24,246 nucleotides of DNA from JBJXHG01 sp046160865 (GCA_046160865.1 JBJXHG010000170.1:1-24246); one strand, 5' to 3'; shown: positions 7,393 to 15,457, numbered from the stretch's first letter. Notes: generated by a model from the letters alone, not told the origin. Made by a program: numbers and translations.

Positions 7393-8490
7393 ATGGACTA
7401 CCGCTATTTCGAGAACGATCCCGAGCTCGCCAGCAAGAAGGAGCTCCTCGAGAAGCTGTTCGCGGTCTTCCAGGAGTTGCTCACGCGCTCCGACGGCGAT
7501 CCCGAACAAGCGCTCGAATGGATGCGCTCGATCGATCGACGCATGAAGCTGTTCGGGCAAGGCATCACGCCGGAGAAGCTGCGCGAGCTGCTCGAGAAGC
7601 ACGGCTTCGTCACGCGCGGGCGCGATCAGCGGCTCGCGCTGACGAAGAAGACGGAGCGCTCGATGCGCGCGAGCGCCCTCGAGCACGTGTTCGGCGCGCT
7701 GCAACGCGATCTCTCTGGTGCACACCGCGTGGCCGCCGCTGGTGCGGGCCTCGAGCGGCTTTCGGAGTCGCGCGCCTACGAGTTCGGCGATCCGGTCCAC
7801 GCGATCGACTCCGTCCGGACGCTCGCGAACGCTCTGCGTGCGGGCGATCTCGATTCGCTCTCCGTGCGCGAGGAAGATCTGCAGGTGTTCGAGACCGAGC
7901 ACAGCTCGTCGTGCGCGACGGTGCTGATGGTCGACGTCTCGCACAGCATGATCCTGTACGGCGAGGACCGCATCACACCGGCCAAGCGCGTCGCGCTCGC
8001 GCTGTGCGAGCTGATCACGACGCGCTATCCGAAGGATTCGCTCGACGTGATCTTGTTCGGCGACACGGCCTGGCAAGTTTCGATCGAGGAGCTGCCGTAC
8101 CTCGCCGCGGGTCCGCACCACACGAACACGCGCGCCGGACTCGAGCTCGCGCGCGAGATCCTGCGCAAGAAGAAGCAGCACAATCGGCGCATCGTCATGT
8201 TGACGGACGGGAAGCCGTCGGCGATCACCGAGCGCAACGGCCAGGTGTACAAGAACCCGTTCGGTCTCGACCGCCGCATCGTGAACAAGACGCTCGAGGA
8301 AGCGGAAGCGTGCCGGCGCCTGCGCATCCCGATCACGACCTTCATGCTGACGACGGACCCGACGCTCGTGGACTTCGTGAAGCGCTTCACCGAGGTCAAC
8401 CACGGTCGCGCGTATTACTCCGAGCTCGATCGGCTCGGCTCGTTCGTGCTCGTCGACTACGTCGAGAACCGTGTACGGCGCGTGCGATGA
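7393..8490 (+). CDS. VWA-domain protein, partner of the MoxR-type ATPase
   Basis: A 365-residue cytoplasmic protein with a C-terminal von Willebrand factor A domain. The metal-ion-dependent adhesion site is intact: DVSHS (D181, S183, S185), a threonine in HHTNT (T244 or T246), and D272 in LTDGKP. The N-terminal ~160 residues are mostly helical and charged, as in CoxE/BchD-like partners of MoxR ATPases. There is no signal peptide or transmembrane segment, which separates it from the surface-located BatA/BatB type. It starts 19 bases after the ATPase and overlaps the methyltransferase start by ATGA, so the three are probably translated together. The pair probably forms a metal-dependent complex on a client protein. 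The client is not visible here. Confidence 0.82.
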   Translation: MDYRYFENDPELASKKELLEKLFAVFQELLTRSDGDPEQALEWMRSIDRRMKLFGQGITPEKLRELLEKHGFVTRGRDQRLALTKKTERSMRASALEHVFGALQRDLSGAHRVAAAGAGLERLSESRAYEFGDPVHAIDSVRTLANALRAGDLDSLSVREEDLQVFETEHSSSCATVLMVDVSHSMILYGEDRITPAKRVALALCELITTRYPKDSLDVILFGDTAWQVSIEELPYLAAGPHHTNTRAGLELAREILRKKKQHNRRIVMLTDGKPSAITERNGQVYKNPFGLDRRIVNKTLEEAEACRRLRIPITTFMLTTDPTLVDFVKRFTEVNHGRAYYSELDRLGSFVLVDYVENRVRRVR

Positions 8491-9320
8491 CGGCCACGGC
8501 AAGTCGATCCGAGCGAACGCGCGCCAAGGCGACGGAGCCCGCGGCGCGGCGCCAATCGATCGATTGGTACGACCTGCCGCGCTACTACGACATCGTGTTC
8601 GACGAGGGCACGAAGTCCGAAGCGACGTTTCTCGAGCGCATGCTCGAACAGTACGGCGTCGCTCGAACTCGGCGCGTGCTCGAGCCCGCGTGCGGTAGCG
8701 GGAGGCTCGTGGCAGAACTCGCCGCACGCGGCCACTCCGTCACGGGCTTCGACAAGAACCGCGCGATGCTCGCGTTCGCGGCGCAGCGCCTCGCCGCGCG
8801 CGGCTTGCACGCGCGCCTCGTCGAAGCGGATCTCGCGCGCTTCTCGTTCCGCGAGCGCTTCGACCTCGCGCACTGCCTGGTCAGCACGTTCAAGTACTTG
8901 ACGACCGAGGACGGCGCGCGGGCGCACCTGCGTGCGGTCGCGCGAGCGCTCGCCCCGCGCGGTGTGTACGTGCTCGGCCTGCACCTCACCGACTACGGCT
9001 CGCAGCGTCGCTCGCGCGAGCGTTGGGTCGCGCGCCGCGGCGGCACCTCGGTCACGTGCAACACGCAGGTCTGGCCGGCGAACCGCAAGGCACGGCTGGA
9101 GCCGGTGCGCACGCGCCTGTCCGTGCGGACGCGCGCACGCGAGGCGCGCTACGAGACGGAGTGGTCGTTCCGCACCTACGACGCACGCGAGCTGCGCGCG
9201 CTGATCGCCAGCGTGTCCGCGCTCGAGCACGTCGCGACGTACGACTTCACGTACGGCCAGGAACGCCAGCTCTCCGACGATCAGCTCGACTGCGTGCTCG
9301 TCTTGCGCAAGCGCAAGTGA
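8487..9320 (+). CDS. Class I SAM-dependent methyltransferase
   Basis: A 277-residue Rossmann-fold methyltransferase. Motif I is VLEPACGSGRL (64-74), the acidic residue at the end of strand 2 is D89 (GFDKN), and EADLARF followed by FDLAHCLVSTFKYL gives motifs II and III. The N-terminus has a basic unstructured stretch of about 25 residues, then DWYDLPRYYDIVF, typical of small-molecule methyltransferases. The start overlaps the stop of the VWA gene (ATGA), which fixes it well and implies coupling. The C-terminal third (WSFRTYDARELRALI) recalls ubiquinone/dTDP-sugar-type enzymes, but the substrate is unknown. The link with the MoxR/VWA pair may point to a modified protein or cofactor; that is inference. 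Confidence 0.8.
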   Translation: MTATASRSERTRAKATEPAARRQSIDWYDLPRYYDIVFDEGTKSEATFLERMLEQYGVARTRRVLEPACGSGRLVAELAARGHSVTGFDKNRAMLAFAAQRLAARGLHARLVEADLARFSFRERFDLAHCLVSTFKYLTTEDGARAHLRAVARALAPRGVYVLGLHLTDYGSQRRSRERWVARRGGTSVTCNTQVWPANRKARLEPVRTRLSVRTRAREARYETEWSFRTYDARELRALIASVSALEHVATYDFTYGQERQLSDDQLDCVLVLRKRK

Positions 9321-9333
9321 CGCAGGAAGCGAC

Positions 9334-9370
9334 ACGACCTGCGCGGCGCCAGCGGCGCAACGCAGGTCGT
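9334..9370. terminator. Bidirectional hairpin terminator between convergent genes
   Basis: ACGACCTGCG (9334-9343) pairs perfectly with 9361-9370. Inside, GCGCC (9346-9350) pairs with GGCGC (9354-9358) around an AGC loop, leaving a two-by-two internal loop. It lies between the ends of the methyltransferase gene and the minus-strand gene at 9402-9872, so it probably serves both. Confidence 0.7.
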
Positions 9371-9401
9371 CATTGTCGAGCGCACGCGCCGAAGCGCGCG
9401 A

Positions 9402-9872
9402 TCAGGCGACGGTGTCGATGCCCGCGCCGGGATGCTCGGTCGGCGTGATCGGACCGCCCGCTTGCGGGCCGATCACCGATTCGAGCGCGGTACCGGTGAG
9501 CGCGAGGATGTTCTTCAGAGCGTCCGACGCCCCGCCTTCGAGACCGTCCGCGCCATAGAACGCGCTGTCCAAGCGGTTCAGCATCGAGCTGAACTGACCC
9601 TTGATCTGCTCGACCGCCGCGGCTTGACGCGGATTCAGGTCGCCGGACTCGAGGATCTGGTCGAAGCGCGCTTCGACGGATTGTTCGAAGGCCGCCACGC
9701 GCGCGCTCGAGCGCTGCACGACTTCGGAACCCTCGTCCTTGCGAGTCGCAACCTCCGGACTGCGCGCCGGAGCTTGCTTGGCGGTCGTTTCGATTTCGCG
9801 CGCCGTGGGGCGTGCGACACGCTCGGCGCCCGTGCGGCCGGCGGCACTGGCAGTCAGGCTGGAGATGTTCAT
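9402..9872 (-). CDS. Unrecognised 156-residue protein
   Basis: I do not recognise this protein. The first ~55 residues are low in hydrophobicity and rich in Ala, Arg, Thr and Ser (MNISSLTASAAGRTG onward). The middle (ARVAAFEQSVEARFDQIL, then NPRQAAAVEQIKGQFSSMLNRL) looks strongly helical. The tail is Gly/Pro-rich. There is no signal peptide, membrane segment or cysteine motif. The start chosen gives MNISS; an upstream in-frame ATG at 10016 would add 48 Arg-rich residues that look untranslated. No Shine-Dalgarno is obvious. It stands alone, convergent with the methyltransferase gene and divergent from the ABC-F gene. The disordered-then-helical layout is vaguely like small flagellar or anti-sigma proteins, but no motif supports that. 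Confidence 0.55.
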   Translation of the reverse strand: MNISSLTASAAGRTGAERVARPTAREIETTAKQAPARSPEVATRKDEGSEVVQRSSARVAAFEQSVEARFDQILESGDLNPRQAAAVEQIKGQFSSMLNRLDSAFYGADGLEGGASDALKNILALTGTALESVIGPQAGGPITPTEHPGAGIDTVA

Positions 9873-9893
9873 GCTGCCGGTATCGGTCCGCGG

Positions 9894-9922
9894 CGCTCGA
9901 CCCTGAGCGCTTTCGTCGAGCG
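9894..9922. other. Inverted repeat in the divergent intergenic region
   Basis: CGCTCGAC (9894-9901) pairs with GTCGAGCG (9915-9922) around 13 bases that contain the palindrome AGCGCT. It lies 22 bases upstream of the minus-strand start at 9872. It could be an operator or a leader hairpin of that gene. Nothing else is seen in the 9873-10045 gap. Confidence 0.3.
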
Positions 9923-10045
9923 CACGTCCGCGCGACGCCCAAGTCCTTGTCGCGCCGCACCGAACGCACGTTCCCGAATGCGTGCGCACGGCGGAACGTT
10001 TTTCCGGAGCGTCCATTCGGCCGCACTGTCGCCGCGCGCACGCGC

Positions 10046-10054
10046 TGTTATCCT
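10046..10054 (+). promoter_or_regulatory. Putative extended -10 of the ABC-F gene
   Basis: TG, one base, then TATCCT (10049-10054) fits an extended -10 box, 24 bases before the GTG start. GAGGGA just upstream of the start serves as the ribosome site. The -35 region is weak (CTGTCG). Confidence 0.35.
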
Positions 10055-10078
10055 CCTCCCCTTTTCCGAGGGATCGTC

Positions 10079-11983
10079 GTGTCGCTGCTCATCGTCGAGA
10101 ACGTCAAGAAGCACTTCGGAGCGCAGGAGATCCTGCGCGGCGCGAGCTTCACCATCGACCCGGGCATCAAGATCGGCCTCGCCGGCAAGAACGGCGGCGG
10201 CAAGACGACGCTCCTGCGCTTGATCGAGGGCCTCGAAGCGCCGGATTGGGGCTCGGTCAAGCTGCGCAAGGGCGCGCGACTCGGACACGTGCCGCAGCGA
10301 CCCCACTTCGAAGCGGGCGTCACGGTGCGCGCGTACGTCGAAGGCGGATTGGAAGAAGCGCGCGCGACCGTGCGGGAGCTCGACCTGATCCAACACGCGA
10401 TGACGACGGTGCAAGGCGACGCGCTCGCGCCCCTGATGAAGGAGCACGATCGTCTGTCGGAGCGCGTCGACGAGCTCGGCGGCTGGGAGCTCGAGCGCCG
10501 CGTCGACACGGTCCTTTCCGGCATCGGCTTGTCCGAGCCGCTGTGGGATCGCGAGGCACGCACGCTGTCCGGCGGCGAGAAGAGCCGCACCGCGCTCGCG
10601 CGCGAGCTGCTCACCGGGAGCGACTTGCTGCTGCTCGACGAGCCGACGAACCACCTCGACCTCGCCGGCATCGAGTGGATCGAAGCATACTTGCGCGAGC
10701 TGCGCGGCGCGGTGCTCGTGGTGAGCCACGACCGCCGGCTGCTCGACAACGCGGTGAGCGCGATCCTCGAGCTCGAGCGCGGCGAGGTCACGCGTTATCC
10801 CGGCAACTACTCGGCGTACGTGCGGCTGAAGGAAGAGCGCTACGTGTCGCAGTTACGCGCGTACGAATCGCAGCAGGACGTGCTGCGCAAGGAAGAGGCG
10901 TTCATCCGCAAGCACCTGGGCAGCCAGCGCACGGCGGAGGCGAAGGGCCGGCAGAAGAAGCTCGAGAACATCGAGCGCTTGCCGAAGCCGTTCCACGACG
11001 TGCGCCGGCCCGTCATCCGGCCGCCGAAAGGCGACGCCGGCGGCGAGCTCGTGCTCGAAGCGCGTGGTGTGTCCGGCGGCTACGACGGGCGCGTATTGTT
11101 CTCGAACGTCGACCTGCGCATCGCGCGCGGCGACCGCATCGGCATCGTCGGCCGCAACGGCATCGGCAAGACGACGCTGCTCAAGATGCTGGCCGGGCGC
11201 ATGACGCCCGCGAGCGGCTCGATCGAGCTCGGGCATCGCGCGCGCTGCGGCTACTACGATCAGGACACGGCGATGCTCGCGAGCGACGGGACGCCGTACA
11301 CCGAGCTGCGCCGCGACCATCCGCAGCTCAGCGATCAGGAGATCCGCGACCACCTCGCACGCTTCCTGTTCCGCGGCAACGAGGTCGACGCATCCGTCGC
11401 ATCGCTCTCCGGCGGCGAGCGCGCGCGCCTGTGCTTGGCGCGCCTGGTGTGGAGCAATCCTTCGTGGCTCGCGATGGACGAGCCGACGAACCACCTCGAT
11501 CTCGGCGCACGCACGGCGCTCGAGGAGATGCTCGGCGGATTCGAGGGCGCGCTCGTGTTCATCAGCCACGACCGCGAGTTCCTCGACGGGCTGTGCACGC
11601 AGATCCTCGAGCTCGACGGCCACGGAGCGCGCCGGTTCAGCGGCAACTACAGCGCGTGGCACGCGAAGAAGGTCGCGGAGTCCGCCGCGCGGCAGGTCGA
11701 GCGCGCGAGGGTCGCGGAAAAGGTCGCGGCGAAACCCGCCGCCGTGCCCGCGCAGCCGCGCAAGCCGTCGGGCGGCAAGATCCGCAACCCGTACCTCTTC
11801 GAGAAGCTCGAGCTGCGGATCATGGAGCTCGAAGGCGAGCTCGCGGGGTTGCACGCATCGGTCGTCTCCGAGGACGTGTACCGCAACGCGCAGCGTCTCA
11901 AGGACACGCAGTTCCGCATCGCCGAGGTCGAGCGCGACCTCGCGGAAGCGAATCGCGAGTGGGAGCAGTGGATCGGCGGCTGA
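10079..11983 (+). CDS. ABC-F family ATPase (Uup-like) with C-terminal coiled coil
   Basis: A 634-residue soluble protein with two ABC ATPase domains and no membrane part. These proteins act on the ribosome or in nucleic-acid quality control. Domain 1: Walker A GKNGGGKT (36-43), signature LSGGEKS (from 163), Walker B LLLLDEPTNHLD (D187, E188). Domain 2: Walker A GRNGIGKT (from 358), signature LSGGERAR, Walker B MDEPTNHLD (D467). The linker after domain 1 is charged (EEAFIRKHLGSQRTAEAKG), as in the family. Residues about 575-634 form a coiled coil (LRIMELEGELAGLHASV), which is why Uup is favoured over EttA. The start is GTG, preceded by GAGGGA; the frame remains open upstream but without homology. 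Probably monocistronic. Confidence 0.88.
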   Translation: MSLLIVENVKKHFGAQEILRGASFTIDPGIKIGLAGKNGGGKTTLLRLIEGLEAPDWGSVKLRKGARLGHVPQRPHFEAGVTVRAYVEGGLEEARATVRELDLIQHAMTTVQGDALAPLMKEHDRLSERVDELGGWELERRVDTVLSGIGLSEPLWDREARTLSGGEKSRTALARELLTGSDLLLLDEPTNHLDLAGIEWIEAYLRELRGAVLVVSHDRRLLDNAVSAILELERGEVTRYPGNYSAYVRLKEERYVSQLRAYESQQDVLRKEEAFIRKHLGSQRTAEAKGRQKKLENIERLPKPFHDVRRPVIRPPKGDAGGELVLEARGVSGGYDGRVLFSNVDLRIARGDRIGIVGRNGIGKTTLLKMLAGRMTPASGSIELGHRARCGYYDQDTAMLASDGTPYTELRRDHPQLSDQEIRDHLARFLFRGNEVDASVASLSGGERARLCLARLVWSNPSWLAMDEPTNHLDLGARTALEEMLGGFEGALVFISHDREFLDGLCTQILELDGHGARRFSGNYSAWHAKKVAESAARQVERARVAEKVAAKPAAVPAQPRKPSGGKIRNPYLFEKLELRIMELEGELAGLHASVVSEDVYRNAQRLKDTQFRIAEVERDLAEANREWEQWIGG

Positions 11984-12012
11984 GCGCTCGCCGATCACGC
12001 TGCCCGTTCGAT

Positions 12013-12028
12013 CGCCGCGCGCGCGGCG
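12013..12028. terminator. Palindrome after the ABC-F gene, possible terminator
   Basis: A perfect 16-bp palindrome (CGCCGCGCGCGCGGCG), able to fold as a six-pair stem with a four-base loop, lies 30 bases after the stop and is followed by CGCCGTTTA. In this GC-rich DNA it could also be chance. Confidence 0.35.
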
Positions 12029-12033
12029 CGCCG

Positions 12034-12062
12034 TTTACCGGCCCGATTCGGTCGTGTACAAC
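12034..12062 (+). promoter_or_regulatory. Putative argS promoter
   Basis: TTTACC (12034-12039), a 17-base spacer and TACAAC (12057-12062) fit a sigma-70-type promoter. The -10 ends 12 bases before the ATG chosen for argS, implying a leader of about five bases. This argues against the GTG at 12054, which would overlap the -10. Confidence 0.45.
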
Positions 12063-12074
12063 GCGACGCCGCGC

Positions 12075-13769
12075 ATGCAGCAGTTCTCCGATCCCATCCG
12101 CCACGCGATCGTGCGAGCGACCGGTCTCGCCGCGGACGACGTGAAGATCGAGCAGCCGCGCGATCCGTCGCTCGGCGACCTCGCGTTCCCGTGCTTCGCG
12201 CTGGCGAAGGCGCAAAAGAAGGCTCCGCCCGCGATCGCGGCCGAACTCGCGACGCAGCTCTCTTTGCCTGGCATCACGGCGAAAGCCGCCGGTCCGTACA
12301 TCAACTTCCGCATCGACCGCGCGGTGCTCGCACGCACCGTGCTCGGCGAGATCGAGGAGCGCGGCGAAGCGTACGGCCACTCGAAGCTCGGCGCCGGCAA
12401 GACCGTCGTCGTCGACTTGTCTTCGCCGAACATCGCGAAGCCGATGTCGGTCGGCCACCTGCGCTCGACCGTGATCGGTGCGGCGATCCAGCGCTTGCAC
12501 GACGCGCTCGGCTACCGAACGGTAGGCATCAACCACATCGGCGACTGGGGCGCGCAGTTCGGCAAGCTCGTCGCGGCGGTCGATCGCTGGGGCGGCACGG
12601 TCGACCTCGAGAGCGATCCGATCAAGTCGCTGCTCGCGCTGTACGTGCGCTATCACGAGGAAGAAGAGCAGGACCCGACGCTCGATGCCGCGGCGCGCGC
12701 GGCGTTCCAGGAGCTCGAAAGCGGCGTCGACGGCAAGGTGCGCGCGACGTGGCGGCGCTTGACCGAGCTCTCGCTGCGCGAGTTCGACAAGATCTATCAA
12801 CGCCTCGGTGTGCGCTTCGACGAGGTGCGTGGCGAAGCGTTCTACGAGCCCTATCTGCAAGCGACGATCGAGCGCATCGTCGCCGCGGGCGTCACGGAAG
12901 AGTCGCAGGGCGCGCTGATCGTCGACCTCACGTCGCTCGACAAGAACATGCCGCCGTGCCTGCTGCGGAAGACCGACGGCACGACGCTGTACGCCACGCG
13001 CGATCTCGCCGCCGTATTCCACCGTCACGAGCTGTACGACTTCGACCGTTGCCTGTACGTCGTCGGCGCGGACCAGCGGCTGCACTTCCGCCAGCTCAAG
13101 GGCGTGCTCAAGCGCATGCAGCTCCCCTGGGAGCCGCGCGTCGAGCACATCGACTTCGGCATGATGCGCTTGCCCGAAGGCAAGATGAGCACCCGCAAAG
13201 GCCGCGTCGTGTTCCTCGAGGACGTGCTCGACCGCGCGATCGAGGAAGCGCGCCGCATCATCTCGGACAAGAACCCCGCGCTCGCCGGCGCCGACCGCAT
13301 CGCCGAGCAGGTCGGCATCGGCGCGGTCGTGTTCAACGACCTCAAGCGCGAGCGGGTCAAGGACGTCGAGTTCGTGTGGGAGGAGGTCCTGTCGTTCGAA
13401 GGCGAGACCGGGCCCTACGTGCAGTACACGCACGCACGACTCGCCTCGATCCTGCGCAAGGCGGCCGAGAGCGGCGAGGACCGCGCGCCCCCCGATCATG
13501 CGCAGCTCGAGGAAGCCGGTGCGCTGCTCGTGCGCCTCGCGCAGTTCCCCGACGTCATCCGCTCCGCCGCGCAACACGCCGAGCCGTCGGAGCTCTCGAC
13601 TTATCTCCTCGGGCTATGCCGAGAGGTCAACAATTGGTATGTCCAGAACCGCGTGCTCGGGCAGGACGCCGGCGTGACCGCCGCGCGACTCGCTTTGGTG
13701 CGCGCCTCCAAGCGCGTGATCTCCAATGGCTTGCGCCTGCTCGGGCTCGCCGCTCCGGAGGAAATGTAG
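12075..13769 (+). CDS. argS: Arginyl-tRNA synthetase
   Basis: A 564-residue class I aminoacyl-tRNA synthetase that charges tRNA-Arg, close to the usual ~575 residues. The HIGH-type signature is SSPNIAKPMSVGHLRS (116-131; VGH in place of HIGH is normal for ArgS). The KMSK-type loop is KMSTRKG (from K370). GINHIGDWGAQFGKL and GADQRLHFRQLKGVL are further ArgS blocks. The C-terminal helical anticodon-binding (DALR) domain starts near YVQYTHARLASILRKA. The N-terminal Add-1-like domain is present (DPSLGDLAFPCFALAK). I chose the ATG giving MQQFSDPIRHAI; a GTG seven codons earlier (12054) is the alternative. apt follows after 114 bases on the same strand. Confidence 0.95.
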   Translation: MQQFSDPIRHAIVRATGLAADDVKIEQPRDPSLGDLAFPCFALAKAQKKAPPAIAAELATQLSLPGITAKAAGPYINFRIDRAVLARTVLGEIEERGEAYGHSKLGAGKTVVVDLSSPNIAKPMSVGHLRSTVIGAAIQRLHDALGYRTVGINHIGDWGAQFGKLVAAVDRWGGTVDLESDPIKSLLALYVRYHEEEEQDPTLDAAARAAFQELESGVDGKVRATWRRLTELSLREFDKIYQRLGVRFDEVRGEAFYEPYLQATIERIVAAGVTEESQGALIVDLTSLDKNMPPCLLRKTDGTTLYATRDLAAVFHRHELYDFDRCLYVVGADQRLHFRQLKGVLKRMQLPWEPRVEHIDFGMMRLPEGKMSTRKGRVVFLEDVLDRAIEEARRIISDKNPALAGADRIAEQVGIGAVVFNDLKRERVKDVEFVWEEVLSFEGETGPYVQYTHARLASILRKAAESGEDRAPPDHAQLEEAGALLVRLAQFPDVIRSAAQHAEPSELSTYLLGLCREVNNWYVQNRVLGQDAGVTAARLALVRASKRVISNGLRLLGLAAPEEM

Positions 13770-13815
13770 CGGCCGGGCTCCAGCGAGCCGGGTCCGCCGC
13801 CCGATCCTTTCGACC

Positions 13816-13848
13816 GCGCTCCGCGTCCCCCCCCCGCGTTCGGAGCGC
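13816..13848. other. Hairpin with nine-C loop tract upstream of apt
   Basis: GCGCTCCG (13816-13823) pairs with CGGAGCGC (13841-13848). The 17-base loop contains nine consecutive C (13827-13835). It lies 46 bases after argS and 35 before the apt start. It could be the argS terminator, or a leader structure if argS and apt share a transcript. It lacks a T-tract. Confidence 0.4.
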
Positions 13849-13873
13849 ACACCGGCCCGCTCGGTCTTCCTCC

Positions 13874-13879
13874 GGAGGA
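13874..13879 (+). promoter_or_regulatory. Ribosome binding site fixing the TTG start of apt
   Basis: GGAGGA lies five bases upstream of TTG at 13884 and is the best Shine-Dalgarno match in the window. It supports a TTG start, because no ATG or GTG lies at the conserved N-terminus. Confidence 0.7.
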
Positions 13880-13883
13880 AGCC

Positions 13884-14393
13884 TTGATCCAACGCTACAT
13901 CCGCGACGTCCCCGATTTCCCGAAGAAGGGCATCCTCTTCAAGGACATCACTCCGCTCCTGCAGAACCCGCAGGGTCTGAAGGAGACGATCGCGGCGATG
14001 GCGAAGTCGGTCGACCCGAAGACCTTCGACGTCGTCTGCGGCATCGAGTCGCGCGGCTTCATCTTCGGCACCGCGCTCGCGCACCATCTCGGCAAGGGCT
14101 TCATCCCGATCCGCAAGCCCGGCAAGCTGCCGTGGAAGACGGCTTCGGAGAGCTACGAGCTCGAGTACGGCACCGATCGCATCGAGATCCACGTCGACGC
14201 CGTCACGCCCGGACAAGGCGTGCTCATGGTCGACGACTTGCTCGCGACCGGCGGAACGATGGAGGCCGCGCTCAAGCTCGTGCGCCGCATCGGCGGCCGG
14301 CCCGTCGCGTGCTCGTTCGTGATCGAGCTCGGATTCCTGAACGGCCGCAAACGTCTCGGTGACGTTCCGACACACGCATTGATGCAGGTCTGA
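13884..14393 (+). CDS. apt: Adenine phosphoribosyltransferase
   Basis: A 169-residue cytosolic salvage enzyme that converts adenine and PRPP to AMP. The N-terminus (MIQRYIRDVPDFPKKGILFK, with DITPLL following) and the CGIESRGFIFG block are typical. The PRPP loop is VDDLLATGGT (116-125), with the two acidic residues D117 and D118. KPGKLPWKT at 78-86 is the flexible-loop region. Length matches the family (about 170). It starts with TTG, supported by GGAGGA five bases upstream. It lies between argS and the sigma-factor gene with gaps of 114 and 47 bases, all on plus, so partial co-transcription is possible. Confidence 0.95.
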   Translation: MIQRYIRDVPDFPKKGILFKDITPLLQNPQGLKETIAAMAKSVDPKTFDVVCGIESRGFIFGTALAHHLGKGFIPIRKPGKLPWKTASESYELEYGTDRIEIHVDAVTPGQGVLMVDDLLATGGTMEAALKLVRRIGGRPVACSFVIELGFLNGRKRLGDVPTHALMQV

Positions 14394-14440
14394 TCTCCCC
14401 CCGGACCACACCGCCGAACGACCCCAACCGACGAGAGCAC

Positions 14441-15352
14441 ATGACCCGCAAGAAACCCGCGCAGCAGCAGAAGAGTCGTCGCACGGTCGAGAAGACGCCG
14501 CAGGACGATTCGCCCGCGCTAGCGCGGGCCCAAGCGAAGCAGGAAGAGAAGCCGTCGCTCGAGAGCTTCCCGACCGAGGAGATCTGGAACCTCTATCGCG
14601 CGGCGCGCACCGGCGGTCCGAAGTGCGCGGAGGACGTCGAGCGCCTGCGCAACGTGCTGATGGAGCGCCACTATCCGCTCGTGCGCTACATCGCCGAGCG
14701 CCTGCTGCAGACGCTCCCGAAGTCGATCGAGCTCGACGACCTCGTCAGCGCCGGCTTGTTCGGCTTGATGGACGCGATCCGCGGCTTCGATCCCGACCGC
14801 AACATCAAGTTCAAGACGTACTGCACGACGCGCATCCGCGGATCGATCCTCGATCAGCTGCGCTCGCAGGACTGGGTGCCGCGGCTCGTGCGCTTGAAGG
14901 CCGGCCGCATCGAGAAGGCGCTGCAACGTCTAACCGGCGAGTACGGGCGCGAGCCCACGCACGCCGAGCTCGCCGCCGACCTCGCGATGGATCACGGCGA
15001 GCTGTCGCAAGAGATCGTCAACGCGAGCGCGAAGACGATGTTCTCGCTGTCGGAGAAGTGGGAGGACCGCGACGACGACAGCTCGGTCGAGAAGGTCGAC
15101 GTCCTCGAGGACCGCAAGGCGGACGATCCGATCGGCCACCTGCACCGCCGCGACCTGATGCACTTCATCACGCGCTCGCTCACGCACAAGGAGCGCTTCA
15201 TCATCGAGCAGTACTACCAGGTCGGTCACACGATGCGCGAGATCGGCGAGATGCTCGCGCTGACCGAGAGCCGCGTGTGCCAGATCCACTCGAACGTCAT
15301 GGGACGTTTGAAGTGTCTGCTCGGGCAGAAGTCGGGCACGCTGCTGATGTGA
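14441..15352 (+). CDS. RNA polymerase sigma factor, FliA/WhiG type
   Basis: A 303-residue sigma-70 family protein. The first ~50 residues are a Lys/Gln-rich tail absent from short FliA proteins. Region 2 spans about 70-150: HYPLVRYIAERLLQTLPKSI, then ELDDLVSAGLFGLMDAI and FKTYCTTRIRGSILDQLR. Region 3 follows (LTGEYGREPTHAELAADLAM). Region 4 (LTHKERFIIEQYYQVGHTM, then LALTESRVCQIHSNVMGRLK) ends with the SRVCQIH helix typical of FliA and WhiG. Such factors direct RNA polymerase to flagellar or developmental promoters. No flagellar gene or anti-sigma factor is seen nearby, so its regulon is not evident. A strong terminator follows 31 bases after the stop. Confidence 0.88.
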   Translation: MTRKKPAQQQKSRRTVEKTPQDDSPALARAQAKQEEKPSLESFPTEEIWNLYRAARTGGPKCAEDVERLRNVLMERHYPLVRYIAERLLQTLPKSIELDDLVSAGLFGLMDAIRGFDPDRNIKFKTYCTTRIRGSILDQLRSQDWVPRLVRLKAGRIEKALQRLTGEYGREPTHAELAADLAMDHGELSQEIVNASAKTMFSLSEKWEDRDDDSSVEKVDVLEDRKADDPIGHLHRRDLMHFITRSLTHKERFIIEQYYQVGHTMREIGEMLALTESRVCQIHSNVMGRLKCLLGQKSGTLLM

Positions 15353-15383
15353 CGCGCGCGAAGCGTGCGGTTCCAAGAACGAC

Positions 15384-15410
15384 AGAGGGCGCCGACGATC
15401 GGCGCCCTCT
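15384..15410. terminator. Strong hairpin terminator after the sigma-factor gene
   Basis: A perfect 12-bp stem (AGAGGGCGCCGA with its complement at 15399-15410) closes a three-base CGA loop and is followed on plus by GCTGTTTC. It lies between convergent genes and could serve both. Confidence 0.75.
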
Positions 15411-15420
15411 GCTGTTTCAA

Positions 15421-15443
15421 GGGACCTCGTCGAGCGAGGTCCC
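15421..15443 (-). terminator. Hairpin terminator of the minus-strand secreted-protein gene
   Basis: GGGACCTCG (15421-15429) pairs with CGAGGTCCC (15435-15443) around TCGAG. It begins 14 bases beyond the stop of the gene at 15458-17200. Together with the hairpin at 15384-15410 it forms a tandem terminator. Confidence 0.65.
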
Positions 15444-15457
15444 ACATCTCGCCTAGA

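Noticed and set aside
9402..9872. Reading the unrecognised protein as the anti-sigma factor FlgM for the FliA-type sigma factor
   Set aside because: There is no FlgM motif, the protein is longer than usual FlgM, and the two genes are 4.5 kb apart on opposite strands.
12054..12074. GTG start for argS seven codons upstream
   Set aside because: It overlaps the TACAAC box, and family alignment begins at the later ATG. It is retained as an alternative only.
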